DNA of 45,967 bases from a virus. Both the position numbers and the translations under genes were made by a program. Below the pieces are notes generated by a model. It had not been told where the DNA came from. It did not search any database and saw nothing but the letters and a program-made list of their open reading frames with translations. The stretch lies in the IMG/VR virus record IMGVR_UViG_3300030085_001448, positions 959 through 46,925 of that record. The stretch is one strand, 5' to 3'. Below are positions 1 through 6,907 of this stretch, one piece after another (position 1 is the stretch's first letter; every line of letters starts with the position of its first letter).

Positions 1-108
1 CAGAACGGACCTAAACGTCTACAAATTCAAGCCTTCCGCGGAGTCGGAAAGTCTTGGATTACTGGTGCTTTTGTTCTTTGGACTCTCTTTAATAATCCCG
101 AAAAGAAG
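1..108 (+). repeat. terminal direct repeat, left copy (assembly overlap)
   Basis: Bases 1-108 are identical to 45860-45967. The repeat lies inside terL and restores its reading frame when the ends are joined, so it is most simply the overlap of a circularly assembled contig. It is unlikely to be the phage's own terminal repeat. Confidence 0.95.
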
Positions 109-1617
109 ATCATGATCATCTCCGCTTCTAAAGAGCGGGCTGACAACATGTCTATCTTTCTACAAAAACTAATCATTGAAACGCCATGGCTTTCTCATTT
201 ACGCCCGAAGTCCGACGATGCAAGGTGGTCGAGGATAAGCTTCGATGTGAACTGCTCTCCCCACCAAGCTCCAAGCGTAAAAAGCGTGGGCATCACTGGT
301 CAGCTAACCGGAAGCCGCGCAGATTTAATGATTCTCGACGACATTGAAGTTCCTGGTAACTCAATGACAGAACTCATGCGGGAAAAGCTTCTACAACTTT
401 GTACTGAAGCTGAGTCCATTCTTACACCCAAGAATGACTCCCGCATTATGTACCTTGGTACACCCCAGACAACATTTACTGTCTACAGAAAGCTCGCTGA
501 ACGTAACTACAGACCCTTTGTTTGGCCTGCCCGTATCCCACGGACACTCGCTAACTACGAAGGTCTTATCGCTCCGCAGCTTCAAGCTGACATTGATAAC
601 GGTGCTCAAGCTTGGGATGTAACTGACCCTGATCGCTTTGATGACACAGATCTAATAGAACGTGAAGCGTCTATGGGTCGTAGCAACTTCATGTTGCAGT
701 TCCAACTAGATACAACCCTTAGTGATGCTGAAAAGTTCCCCCTTAAATGTGCTGACTTGGTTGTTACCAGTGTCAACCCTACTACTGCTCCTGACGCCGT
801 CGTCTGGTGTAGCGATCCCAAAAACGTCATTAAAGACCTCCCCACTGTTGGACTACCTGGAGATTATTTCTACAGTCCAATGCAGTTACAAGGAGAGTGG
901 CACCCTTACCAAGAGACAATCTGCTCTGTTGACCCGTCGGGTCGTGGAACGGATGAAACAACAGCAGCTTATATCTCCCAACGCAATGGTTTCCTGTACT
1001 TGCACAACATGCGTGCTTACAGAGACGGATACTCGGACAACACATTACTCGATATTTTGAGAGGTTGTAAAAAGTATGGTGTCACGAAAATCGTTATTGA
1101 AACTAACTTTGGTGATGGCATTGTTGGTGAACTGTTCAAGAAACATATCGTTCAGACCAAACAAGCCATTGACATCGAAGAGGTCCGTGCCAGTGTGCGT
1201 AAGGAAGACCGAATCATTGATTCGCTTGAACCTATTCTCAACCAACACCGCCTTGTTATAGACAGATCAGTCATTGAATGGGACTTTAAATCAAACCCTG
1301 ATGAAGCTCCTGAGAAACGTCTGATGTACATGCTCTTCTATCAGATGAGCCGTATGTGTAAAGAAAAGGGTGCAGTCAAACATGATGACCGCATTGACTG
1401 TCTTGCACAAGGTGTCAAATACTTTACCGATGCTTTTGCTATCTCTGCTCACGAAGCAGTCAAAGATAGAAAGATGGAAGAGTGGAATCAAATGCTTGCT
1501 GAATGGCAAGATAACCCCCAAGCAGCAGCTAATCATATGGTGCTTGGAATGGATTTAGATCAACGTAGACAAGCCTCAGGTGTAATCGTTGACAACTCAG
1601 TCCCCACCTGGGTTTAG
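1..1617 (+). CDS. terL: terminase large subunit, 3' part (5' part is at the window end)
   Basis: This is the ATPase/nuclease motor that cuts concatemers and pumps DNA into the prohead (T7 gp19 family). The reading frame is open from base 1; the first codon is residue 40 of the complete protein, whose ATG lies at 45743. Joined across the circular junction the protein is 577 aa, close to T7 gp19 (586 aa). The Walker A motif (FRGVGKSW) is at about residue 51, a Walker B-like LMILDD at about 148-153, and nuclease-type motifs DPSGRGTDE and HDDRIDCLA lie in the C-terminal half. The first internal ATG, at 112, would delete the Walker A motif and is not the start. Identification is secure; only the gene break is an artefact. 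Confidence 0.96.
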   Translation, partial: QNGPKRLQIQAFRGVGKSWITGAFVLWTLFNNPEKKIMIISASKERADNMSIFLQKLIIETPWLSHLRPKSDDARWSRISFDVNCSPHQAPSVKSVGITGQLTGSRADLMILDDIEVPGNSMTELMREKLLQLCTEAESILTPKNDSRIMYLGTPQTTFTVYRKLAERNYRPFVWPARIPRTLANYEGLIAPQLQADIDNGAQAWDVTDPDRFDDTDLIEREASMGRSNFMLQFQLDTTLSDAEKFPLKCADLVVTSVNPTTAPDAVVWCSDPKNVIKDLPTVGLPGDYFYSPMQLQGEWHPYQETICSVDPSGRGTDETTAAYISQRNGFLYLHNMRAYRDGYSDNTLLDILRGCKKYGVTKIVIETNFGDGIVGELFKKHIVQTKQAIDIEEVRASVRKEDRIIDSLEPILNQHRLVIDRSVIEWDFKSNPDEAPEKRLMYMLFYQMSRMCKEKGAVKHDDRIDCLAQGVKYFTDAFAISAHEAVKDRKMEEWNQMLAEWQDNPQAAANHMVLGMDLDQRRQASGVIVDNSVPTWV

Positions 1618-1619
1618 GA

Positions 1620-1645
1620 GAAACCACCACCGTATACAGGGAGAA
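1620..1645 (+). repeat. 26-bp repeat shared with the RNA polymerase gene; possible promoter
   Basis: This segment directly after terL is identical over 26 bp to 7878-7903 inside the RNA polymerase gene. Its 3' part, GTATACAGGGAGA, resembles the start region of T7 class III promoters (TATAGGGAGA). Here the CAGGGAG also forms the left arm of a hairpin with 1653-1659. The duplication is seen directly; a promoter role is inference. Confidence 0.6.
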
Positions 1646-1714
1646 GGGTGGACTCCCTGGACTGGGGAAGACCTAAAAAGCTTCCCCTTTAGTAATATCC
1701 GCTGAATGGATATT
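1637..1714 (+). terminator. three tandem hairpins after terL, one terminator-like
   Basis: CAGGGAG (1637-1643) pairs with CTCCCTG (1653-1659). GGGGAAG (1664-1670) pairs with CTTCCCC (1681-1687) and is followed by TTTAG. AATATCC (1694-1700) pairs with GGATATT (1708-1714). The second hairpin is the best terminator candidate, though its T-run is short. The gap 1618-1829 otherwise holds no gene. Confidence 0.55.
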
Positions 1715-1829
1715 CCGTAAGTACCGCCCAAAGACAAAAAGACAACATTTACTTTCACTTGAACTAACTCCTGGTTGATCTTGGAAACACTGAATGTTTC
1801 TACTTATCAACTATGTGATTCCCACCCCT

Positions 1830-2462
1830 ATGTCACAAGTAAAACTAATACACTCTACTCCTGATGGAGACAATCTTATTGCTTACATGGCACGTGTAAG
1901 TAATCCTGCTAATCAAAACAATACTGAGACCAGTAGTAAGTTGATTAGCTATCTCATTAAACACAAGCATTGGTCCCCTTTAGAAATGGTCAATATGTGT
2001 GTAGAGATCAATACTACCCGTAGTATCTCAGCTCAAATACTTAGACATCGTAGCTTTTCTTTCCAAGAGTTTAGTCAAAGGTATGCAGCTGTCACAGATA
2101 ATCCTGTTATCCCTGATCTTCGTAGACAAGACACAAAGAACAGACAAAACAGTATTGATGACTTAGATCCCTACACTAAACAGGAGTTACAACTCAAAGC
2201 TCAGTTTGTATTTGAACAAGCTCAGATGCTTTACGATGATATGTTGGGTGCTGGTGTAGCTAAAGAGTGTGCACGTGATGTGTTACCTCTGTCTTCACCT
2301 ACTCGTATGTACATGAATGGTACTTTGAGGTCCTGGGTTCACTACTGTGACCTGAGATGTGCCAATGGTACACAGTTAGAACACAAGATTATTGCTGATC
2401 AGTGTAAAGAACTAATTATTCAGCAGTTTCCGATGGTTGCAGAGGCATGTGGTTATGTGTGA
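1830..2462 (+). CDS. thyX: flavin-dependent thymidylate synthase ThyX
   Basis: ThyX methylates dUMP to dTMP using methylenetetrahydrofolate and FAD, supplying thymidine for phage replication. The family signature RHRxxSxxxxSxRY is present (RHRSFSFQEFSQRY), and the C-terminal region has the expected arrangement with NGTLRSWVHYCDLR and TQLEHKIIA. From the ATG at 1830 (MSQVKLI) the protein is 210 aa, usual for the family. An in-frame ATG at 1794 would add 12 residues and is less likely. It sits alone downstream of terL, away from the other nucleotide genes at 17-20 kb. Its position at the end of the late block suggests late or readthrough expression. Confidence 0.95.
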   Translation: MSQVKLIHSTPDGDNLIAYMARVSNPANQNNTETSSKLISYLIKHKHWSPLEMVNMCVEINTTRSISAQILRHRSFSFQEFSQRYAAVTDNPVIPDLRRQDTKNRQNSIDDLDPYTKQELQLKAQFVFEQAQMLYDDMLGAGVAKECARDVLPLSSPTRMYMNGTLRSWVHYCDLRCANGTQLEHKIIADQCKELIIQQFPMVAEACGYV

Positions 2463-2601
2463 ATTGCTGCTAACAAGCCTAATTGTAGGGTTTGTCAACG
2501 TAGGACCTGATACTTATGTGGTTCAGGGTCAAGATATTGAGGGTAATGTCGTGGAATGTGTCATGGTTATTACTCCAAAAGAAAATGACATAAATTTCTG
2601 A
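2455..2601 (+). CDS. 48-aa hypothetical protein overlapping thyX
   Basis: A small frame starts with an ATG inside the thyX stop region (8-bp overlap) and ends at 2601. The product begins with a hydrophobic stretch (LLLTSLIVGFV) and then a VxxxDxxGNV-type beta pattern. I do not recognise it. The tight overlap supports translational coupling, but it is short and sits at the edge of a non-coding region. Confidence 0.45.
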   Translation: MCELLLTSLIVGFVNVGPDTYVVQGQDIEGNVVECVMVITPKENDINF

Positions 2602-2950
2602 AGCCATATACGCATATGGCGGACGCCGTTACCCCCCATAGGGGGTAGTTTGGCCGCGTTAGATGTGCAAACTAGCGACTGCGACTGGGTTTTAGAAGAT
2701 ACCCGCGCGTGTCATGCGCCCGCGGTAGTTGGATCACCCGCATGATTTCGTGTCGATCTGTTTGCCGCTTATTGAGAATGTTGAGAAAACCAGTGATACC
2801 AATGGATTACAGATGATAAGCAGCAATGATCATTGGCCGACACAAGACTAATCATTCCGTTGCTGCAATGGTTCTCAGCTGTTGTGGTATCACCTTGCTA
2901 CACCATGACCAGTTGGCAACCGTTGCACTGGGTGTATGGTAGATCCAGAT

Positions 2951-3023
2951 GAGTGGTTTGATGATCTTGATCTCGACTCTCCCTGCTAAGGGGGAGGAGA
3001 GTCTCGATCTTCAATCACCACTC
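2951..3023. repeat. 73-bp imperfect inverted repeat
   Basis: GAGTGGT (2951-2957) pairs with ACCACTC (3017-3023), and GACTCTCC (2975-2982) with GGAGAGTC (2996-3003); the bases between pair in part. The loop is CTGCTAAGGGGGA. It is the largest hairpin in the window and could act in concatemer processing or end replication (inference). Confidence 0.6.
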
Positions 3024-3178
3024 TCTGACCAGAACCTTGACAACTGCATAACCGCTGCAACTACCGACGGGAGGTAGGCACGTCCTCCACAGCTACAGCT
3101 GTTGGTTGCACTAGGGTAACGCTTGCGGAGCCACACGCATTGTTTGCTCATGGCAGGCTGGCATGCATCGGCGTGCAT

Positions 3179-3223
3179 CAGGGTTCGAGTCCCTGACCAG
3201 TCATTGAGTCACCAAGGACTCAA
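3179..3223 (+). promoter_or_regulatory. paired hairpins before the first early gene; T-loop-like loop
   Basis: CAGGG-TTCGAGT-CCCTG (3179-3195) has the exact form of a tRNA T-arm with a seven-base TTCRANY loop. It is preceded by ATGCA/TGCAT (3163-3178), like a long variable arm. No matching acceptor or anticodon arm is found, so no full tRNA is called. TTGAGTC/GACTCAA (3204-3223) follows, then T-rich sequence up to the ATG at 3247. Confidence 0.5.
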
Positions 3224-3246
3224 ACGTTTGTTTATTTCTTTCATTC

Positions 3247-3525
3247 ATGTTCATCAACATTCCTTGCCGTACATCCGACTGTGTCGAGCGTATGGTCGTT
3301 GATCCGTTGCGTGGTGTTGTGCAAGTTGCATACGCCAAAGGCAACATCTACGAGTACGACTGTGTATCACGTCGTGCAATCCTTAACCTCATCATGAACC
3401 CCAACATGTCTTTGGGTTTCTGGGTTAACACAAACCTCTTGCCTTTCGATTGCAAGACACGGCTATTCGGTAGCTGCACTCCACTCCGTGGACTTAGTGC
3501 ATCCGATATGCCTATCACTGCTTGA
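3247..3525 (+). CDS. KTSC-like small early protein
   Basis: A 92-aa protein whose N-terminal two thirds match the pattern of KTSC-domain proteins: a strand-rich segment around VVQVAYAKGNIYEYDCV, followed by a helix and a conserved aromatic/Asn element (FWVNTNL). KTSC domains occur in phage and bacterial proteins tied to nucleic-acid functions, but no activity is assured here. It is the first gene after the structured non-coding region, so probably transcribed by the host polymerase on entry. The domain call is from pattern only. Confidence 0.6.
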   Translation: MFINIPCRTSDCVERMVVDPLRGVVQVAYAKGNIYEYDCVSRRAILNLIMNPNMSLGFWVNTNLLPFDCKTRLFGSCTPLRGLSASDMPITA

Positions 3526-3539
3526 GTCATAGCTCACAT

Positions 3540-3590
3540 GCAGGGTGCAATGCCCTGCTGCAGTCTGGGACTTTGTCCCTTTATTGTTTC
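3540..3590 (+). terminator. paired hairpins with terminator-like second stem
   Basis: GCAGGG (3540-3545) pairs with CCCTGC (3553-3558). GGGAC-TTT-GTCCC (3567-3579) follows and runs into TTTATTGTTT. The second stem has terminator form but is short. It could equally be an RNA-processing site between early genes. Confidence 0.5.
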
Positions 3591-3602
3591 ACTTGGTCAA
3601 TC
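3587..3602 (+). promoter_or_regulatory. recurrent 16-bp motif, copy 1
   Basis: TTTCACTTGGTCAATC ends directly at the ATG at 3603. Close relatives lie at 3919-3934, 7017-7032 and 44833-44848, all between genes. Function unknown; a promoter or translation-control element is possible. Confidence 0.45.
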
Positions 3603-3902
3603 ATGACAACACTCGCACAGCCTGTCACGCACGTTGTACTCGGTGAGATCTTCGAGTTCGATGAACTCAAGGACATCGCTAAGTATGGTGCTGACACTGG
3701 CGTTCACGGCTTTACCTACTCGTCTGATTTGCATGACAAGTACGAAGCCTACGAAACACAGATCGAGAACGCACTCGAGGACTTGGGATACACCATGCAC
3801 GAGATCTTTGCTGAGAAAGAGTTTGAAACTCTGCAACAGTACAAAGAATGGGCGTGCTGGGCATTCCTTGAACTCGAAGCGGTGCGTATCACTGATTACT
3901 GA
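3603..3902 (+). CDS. 99-aa acidic early protein, unknown
   Basis: The ATG at 3603 gives 99 aa; longer in-frame starts would run through the hairpin pair upstream and are rejected. The product is acidic and mostly helical by pattern (KYEAYETQIENALEDLGY, LQQYKEWACWAFLELEA) with no signal peptide or catalytic motif I know. Small acidic early proteins of T7-like phages often bind and inhibit host enzymes, but nothing here points to a particular target. Confidence 0.7.
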   Translation: MTTLAQPVTHVVLGEIFEFDELKDIAKYGADTGVHGFTYSSDLHDKYEAYETQIENALEDLGYTMHEIFAEKEFETLQQYKEWACWAFLELEAVRITDY

Positions 3903-3918
3903 TTCTCACTAACAATCC

Positions 3919-3965
3919 TTCCACATGGTCAACCGTGTGGCGGGTTATTTGAGGGAATCACCCTC
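3919..3965 (+). promoter_or_regulatory. paired hairpins containing 16-bp motif copy 2
   Basis: CCACATGG-TCAA-CCGTGTGG (3921-3940) is a strong 8-bp stem with a four-base loop and contains the motif TTCCACATGGTCAACC (3919-3934). GAGGG-AATCA-CCCTC (3951-3965) follows, then GGTTGTTTATC. The layout mirrors that after the previous gene. Confidence 0.5.
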
Positions 3966-3988
3966 GGTTGTTTATCTCACGGACGCCA

Positions 3989-4111
3989 ATGATTATTCAC
4001 AACAACATCCCACCACATCAGTGGTACTTGTTCAGCAACTCACTTGCATGTGACATGTGGACATCAGACTTCTACAACTTTCTGTCAAGGCTGGATGGTG
4101 ATTACGAATGA
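3989..4111 (+). CDS. 40-aa early hypothetical protein
   Basis: The frame runs from an ATG preceded by GGACGCCA, a leader also found before the gene at 4640, to a stop overlapping the next ATG (ATGA). The peptide is rich in aromatic residues (HQWYLFSNS, MWTSDFYNFL). I do not recognise it. Coupling to the next gene supports it being real. Confidence 0.5.
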   Translation: MIIHNNIPPHQWYLFSNSLACDMWTSDFYNFLSRLDGDYE

Positions 4112-4239
4112 CACAACAACAGATCAAGGACCTACAGGTCACAGCCCTTCACGATTATCACAAAGGGTTGATAACAAGGACTCAGCTCCTCAACATTGTT
4201 CACTTACTTGATCGCAAATCTTTCATCCGCTCAACATGA
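4108..4239 (+). CDS. 43-aa early hypothetical protein
   Basis: Starts in an ATGA overlap with the preceding stop and ends in another with the next start. The product is a helix-prone, slightly basic peptide (QQQIKDLQVTALHDYHKG). No family recognised; support comes mainly from the two coupled junctions. Confidence 0.5.
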   Translation: MTQQQIKDLQVTALHDYHKGLITRTQLLNIVHLLDRKSFIRST

Positions 4240-4469
4240 AAACTATCTACGTACTCACGTACACCCACGAATCAGGTGCATTCGTATCAGTCTACTCAAC
4301 ATTGGCTGCTGCCATTGCACGAGTGCAACAGATGGATGTCAACAACACGTTTGAACTTTACGAGGACGTGAAGATTGAGAGTCAACAGCTGATCACAACA
4401 GATGAAATGAAGTCACGATTAAAGCAGACAAAAGAATGGAAAAAACGTAGAGAATTAATGAATGCCTGA
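4236..4469 (+). CDS. 77-aa early hypothetical protein
   Basis: Begins in an ATGA overlap with the preceding gene and overlaps the next by 8 bp. The N-terminal half is strand-rich (TIYVLTYTHESGAFVSVYST) and the C-terminal end is a charged basic helix (SRLKQTKEWKKRRELM) that could contact nucleic acid. The general build is common among small cyanophage early proteins. No named family recognised. Confidence 0.65.
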   Translation: MKTIYVLTYTHESGAFVSVYSTLAAAIARVQQMDVNNTFELYEDVKIESQQLITTDEMKSRLKQTKEWKKRRELMNA

Positions 4470-4668
4470 ACAAAAGAAAACAGATGACTGGTTAATCAAG
4501 AACGCAATCGGTTGTTGGTTACATCACTTCCCCGATCATCCATGGACGCCACGATACAAAGCTCTTGTAAAGCGTGACGTGTATTTACCCAAGCCGCGGC
4601 CCGCCCGCAAACGTTCACAATCACGCACCAAGGACGCCAATGCCACTACTAGGAAATCAAAGACTTGA
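4462..4668 (+). CDS. 68-aa basic early hypothetical protein
   Basis: The ATG overlaps the preceding stop by 8 bp. The N-terminal part contains several aromatic residues (GCWLHHFPDHPWTPRY) and the last third is a disordered, arginine- and lysine-rich tail. A nucleic-acid-binding role is plausible from charge only. It overlaps the next gene by 29 bp. Confidence 0.55.
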   Translation: MPEQKKTDDWLIKNAIGCWLHHFPDHPWTPRYKALVKRDVYLPKPRPARKRSQSRTKDANATTRKSKT

Positions 4669-4819
4669 TGAATACATGGTTGTTTTAGAAGACGGTCAGG
4701 AACGTTGGACAGAGTATGTCTACGCTCCCGACTTAGAGCATGCTGCATGGTCTGCTTTTGAGTTGTCCACGAACCGCAATGCACAACTAAAGGATGTAAT
4801 TAGAACCTATGAGTGGTAG
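4640..4819 (+). CDS. 59-aa early hypothetical protein
   Basis: The start at 4640 is chosen because AAGGACGCCA lies just upstream, with AGGA as a ribosome binding site, and the same GGACGCCAATG string starts the gene at 3989. The product is strand-rich with a conserved-looking VLEDGQERWTEYVYAPDLEHAAWSA-type layout. Family unknown. It overlaps the next gene by 11 bp. Confidence 0.55.
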   Translation: MPLLGNQRLDEYMVVLEDGQERWTEYVYAPDLEHAAWSAFELSTNRNAQLKDVIRTYEW

Positions 4820-5141
4820 AAAGTATTTTCCCAACAATTGGCAGAAGTTCAAGGACGCACCCGATGAGTTGTTCATGCCTCATACATACGATGAGATCAT
4901 GGACTACAAGATCGCTGCATGGGAGCTACCTAGCAACGTTTGCTGTGTAATTAGAGAATCAGACCTTGAAACTAAGAAGGTCAAAGAATATGTGTATCAA
5001 CGCAAATCAGCTGCTGAGAACAAAGTCAAGCAACTGATGCACAAGGACGGGATTGAGTTCACCGTTTGCACTCCTGAGCAAATTCATTTCGTTTCACAAC
5101 TCGACATTGATGACTATGAAAATGACCAAGAAGACAGCTGA
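4809..5141 (+). CDS. 110-aa acidic early hypothetical protein
   Basis: An acidic protein (C-terminal DIDDYENDQEDS) with a central helical stretch rich in lysine and glutamate. No signal peptide, membrane segment or catalytic motif. It starts inside the preceding gene and the next frame starts inside it, as in the rest of this early string. Function not recognised. Confidence 0.65.
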   Translation: MSGRKYFPNNWQKFKDAPDELFMPHTYDEIMDYKIAAWELPSNVCCVIRESDLETKKVKEYVYQRKSAAENKVKQLMHKDGIEFTVCTPEQIHFVSQLDIDDYENDQEDS

Positions 5142-5253
5142 TCGCCTTGTGCAGCAGCTTGTCAAGGAAATTGAAAAGCATGAACACAAAGATGAGATCG
5201 TAGCCCTTGCTACTGAGCAGCTAATCGACGACACTAGCGTTGTGTCTAGTTGA
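5110..5253 (+). CDS. small helical early protein (43-47 aa)
   Basis: Three closely spaced ATGs (5110, 5116, 5122) can start this frame; the last gives MTKKTADRLVQQLVKEIEK and 43 aa. The product is one or two charged helices and may be a protein-interaction peptide. It overlaps the end of the previous gene. No family recognised. Confidence 0.5.
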   Translation: MTMKMTKKTADRLVQQLVKEIEKHEHKDEIVALATEQLIDDTSVVSS

Positions 5254-5265
5254 TCCAGCCAGCCT

Positions 5266-5493
5266 ATGAAGCGCATCAACTTCAACATGTCACCTGAATG
5301 TGCGCGTTTACTCAAAGCCTCATGTGCTCTCTTGGACATAAGTGTGAGTGAGTATTGTTACGACGCCGTAGCTGAGCGTTTCTACAGATTGTGTTTAGAG
5401 GATGAACGATTCCTAAGGTTGCTTGAAAGCGAGGACCTGCCTACCGGATCTCGTGCGTACAATCTCCGCGAACAACTATTAAAAAAGCCTTAA
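5266..5493 (+). CDS. ribbon-helix-helix type regulator (75 aa)
   Basis: The N-terminal segment KRINFNMSPECARLLKASC followed by LDISVSEYCYDAV has the alternating strand, helix, turn, helix pattern of Arc/CopG ribbon-helix-helix DNA-binding proteins. The C-terminal 35 residues are helical and acidic. Such proteins bind operators as dimers. It lies just before the 5494-5617 gap and the winged-helix/integrase pair, so it may act on that promoter region (inference). The fold call is from pattern only. Confidence 0.6.
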   Translation: MKRINFNMSPECARLLKASCALLDISVSEYCYDAVAERFYRLCLEDERFLRLLESEDLPTGSRAYNLREQLLKKP

Positions 5494-5617
5494 TTGATTG
5501 ACGTTTGTATTTCTAAGGACGAACTATTCTTCTTTGACCTATGGACCGAGCCACACTGTGTAATTTTGCACTTGGGCAAGTATCGTGTAGACTGTTGCCG
5601 TTGTTCTCGCTGCCGTC
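5494..5617 (+). promoter_or_regulatory. 124-bp intergenic region before the regulator-integrase pair
   Basis: No convincing gene. A weak sigma70-like pair, TTGCAC and TAGACT with about 16 bp between, lies near 5568-5596, and a small palindrome ACACTGTGT lies about 15 bp upstream. The gap separates the coupled early string from the integrase cassette, so a separate promoter or operator is plausible. Confidence 0.3.
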
Positions 5618-5974
5618 ATGGACGCAGTAAACATCGGCACACGCTCCGACATGCTTCGCCTGTTGGGCGTCATCGAGACTCTCCGCGTTCTTGACGTTGA
5701 GATGCCTGCTCAGGTCATCTCTTGTTTCTTGTTCGTAGCCAGCCGTCCTGACGGTTGCACTTCGGCTGAGATGCAAGAGGAGCTAGGTCTTACCCCTGCC
5801 AGTATGTCGCGCAACACAACGTGGCTGACTGGTGAGCACCGCAGCAATCCAAAGCGAGGACTCAACCTCATCACAAAGGAGGTGTACCAACCAAACAAAC
5901 GCCTTCGCTATCTGCGTCTTACACAACAAGGACGCAACCTAGCTAAACAGTTATCTACCCAACTCAATGGCTAA
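5618..5974 (+). CDS. winged-helix (MarR-like) DNA-binding protein
   Basis: A 118-aa protein with a winged helix-turn-helix layout: helices around QVISCFLFVASRP, a helix-turn-helix GCTSAEMQEELGLTPASMSR, and a basic wing near NPKRGLNLITKEVYQPNKRLRYLRLT. It overlaps the integrase start by 8 bp, so the two are probably translated together. In temperate phages this position is often taken by an excisionase or a repressor. Neither role is demonstrated, since strict T7-like cyanophages are known as lytic. Confidence 0.7.
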   Translation: MDAVNIGTRSDMLRLLGVIETLRVLDVEMPAQVISCFLFVASRPDGCTSAEMQEELGLTPASMSRNTTWLTGEHRSNPKRGLNLITKEVYQPNKRLRYLRLTQQGRNLAKQLSTQLNG

Positions 5975-6824
5975 ACAATTCACTTGGGGTGAAGCTGTGG
6001 ATTACACACTTCGCACCCGTGATACGTGGCGCAATGGCAACAGTCGAAGGACCAACATGATCAATGCTGGTCACTTCACTGAGCACCATGGACGTAGCTT
6101 TCCTACCTCTAAGATTTCATCTGCTCTTGTTAATCAATGGGCAGTGGATCTGGAAGAGAACGGTATGTCTAACGCCACGATCAACCGTTGCATTAGTGCA
6201 ATCTCAACAGTTCTCAACCACTGTTCTTGCGATGACTTGTGTGGACCACCGCCCAAGTTCAAACGACGCAAAGAGACAGAAGGACGCATCCTTTTCTTTA
6301 CAAAGGAGGATGTGAATCAGATGTGCCATGCCTCAGTCGATGTGTTCAATCGCATGGACCTGGCAGAAATCATCCAAGTTGCAGCCTTTACAGGGATGCG
6401 ACAGGGAGAGCTGCTCAAGCTCAAGGCACGGGACGTTGACTTGTCTCTCAACACCATCCACGTGGGCGGGAGACCAGACGTAGTGACCAAGGCTGGGAAC
6501 TACAGATCCATCCCCATCCACGAACGCATCACCGCACCCCTCCAGAATCGCCTGGAAGAGGTCTCACCCAGCGTCAGGGTGTTCGATGACTGGACCACCA
6601 AGGACCAGCTTCTAAGAGCCTTCAACAAGGTGCGCCGCTACGTCGGTCTGCCTGAGGGCTACTGCTTCCATTCGTTGCGTCACTCCTTTGCGACGTGGCA
6701 CGCAGAAGCAGGGACACCAATGAGGACGCTGATGATGTTGATGGGACACAAGCGCATCGAGACAACGTTGCGCTACGCCAAGGTCACGAACAAGGCTTCA
6801 ATCGAGGCCATGCAAGCGATCTAG
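5967..6824 (+). CDS. int: tyrosine recombinase / integrase
   Basis: A 285-aa site-specific recombinase. The N-terminal SAM-like core-binding domain covers about residues 1-100. The catalytic domain shows the Arg of TGMRQGELLKL, a Lys near VVTKAGNYRS, the HSLRH box, the His of MGHKR and the nucleophilic Tyr in LRYAKV. All catalytic residues appear present, so the enzyme may be active. Directly downstream lies a 41-bp tRNA-Leu match (6908-6948), the expected attP arrangement. Integrases next to a tRNA-Leu segment are known in related cyanophages such as P-SSP7, but a lysogenic cycle is not established. Confidence 0.95.
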   Translation: MAKQFTWGEAVDYTLRTRDTWRNGNSRRTNMINAGHFTEHHGRSFPTSKISSALVNQWAVDLEENGMSNATINRCISAISTVLNHCSCDDLCGPPPKFKRRKETEGRILFFTKEDVNQMCHASVDVFNRMDLAEIIQVAAFTGMRQGELLKLKARDVDLSLNTIHVGGRPDVVTKAGNYRSIPIHERITAPLQNRLEEVSPSVRVFDDWTTKDQLLRAFNKVRRYVGLPEGYCFHSLRHSFATWHAEAGTPMRTLMMLMGHKRIETTLRYAKVTNKASIEAMQAI

Positions 6825-6858
6825 GCGTGACTAATGGGTGCGCTGCTACACTCTTCCG

Positions 6859-6897
6859 GTCGGGAACGCCGACAGTTCTCAGCGAGTCTCATCGCTG
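6859..6897 (+). other. paired hairpins downstream of the integrase
   Basis: GTCGG-GAACG-CCGAC (6859-6873) is followed by CAGCGA-GTCTCA-TCGCTG (6880-6897). No T-run follows, so a processing or spacer role is more likely than termination. The pair sits between int and the attP candidate. Confidence 0.45.
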
Positions 6898-6907
6898 GAA
6901 TCCACAC

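Larger units (their letters stand above)
2602..3246. other. 645-bp non-coding, hairpin-rich region; probable location of the genome ends
   Basis: I see no convincing gene here. Stems seen: GCCATAT/ATATGGC (2603-2620), TACCCCC/GGGGGTA (2630-2647), CCGCG/CGCGG (2703-2725), GTGATACC (2793-2800) with GGTATCAC (2886-2893) enclosing GCAGCAA (2820-2826) with TTGCTGC (2860-2866), a long imperfect inverted repeat at 2951-3023, CTACC/GGTAG (3061-3077), ATGCA/TGCAT (3163-3178), CAGGG/CCCTG (3179-3195) and TTGAGTC/GACTCAA (3204-3223). T7-like genomes carry their direct terminal repeats between the packaging genes and the early genes, which is this position. The exact ends cannot be read from sequence alone. 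Confidence 0.6.

Noticed and set aside
3105-3205. A complete tRNA ending at 3203
   Set aside because: The T-arm and a variable-arm-like stem are present, but no acceptor partner or anticodon stem was found upstream.
5494-5694. A 66-aa frame before the winged-helix gene
   Set aside because: It starts with TTG, has no support and runs into the winged-helix gene in another frame; its Cys/Arg-rich end is a codon shadow.
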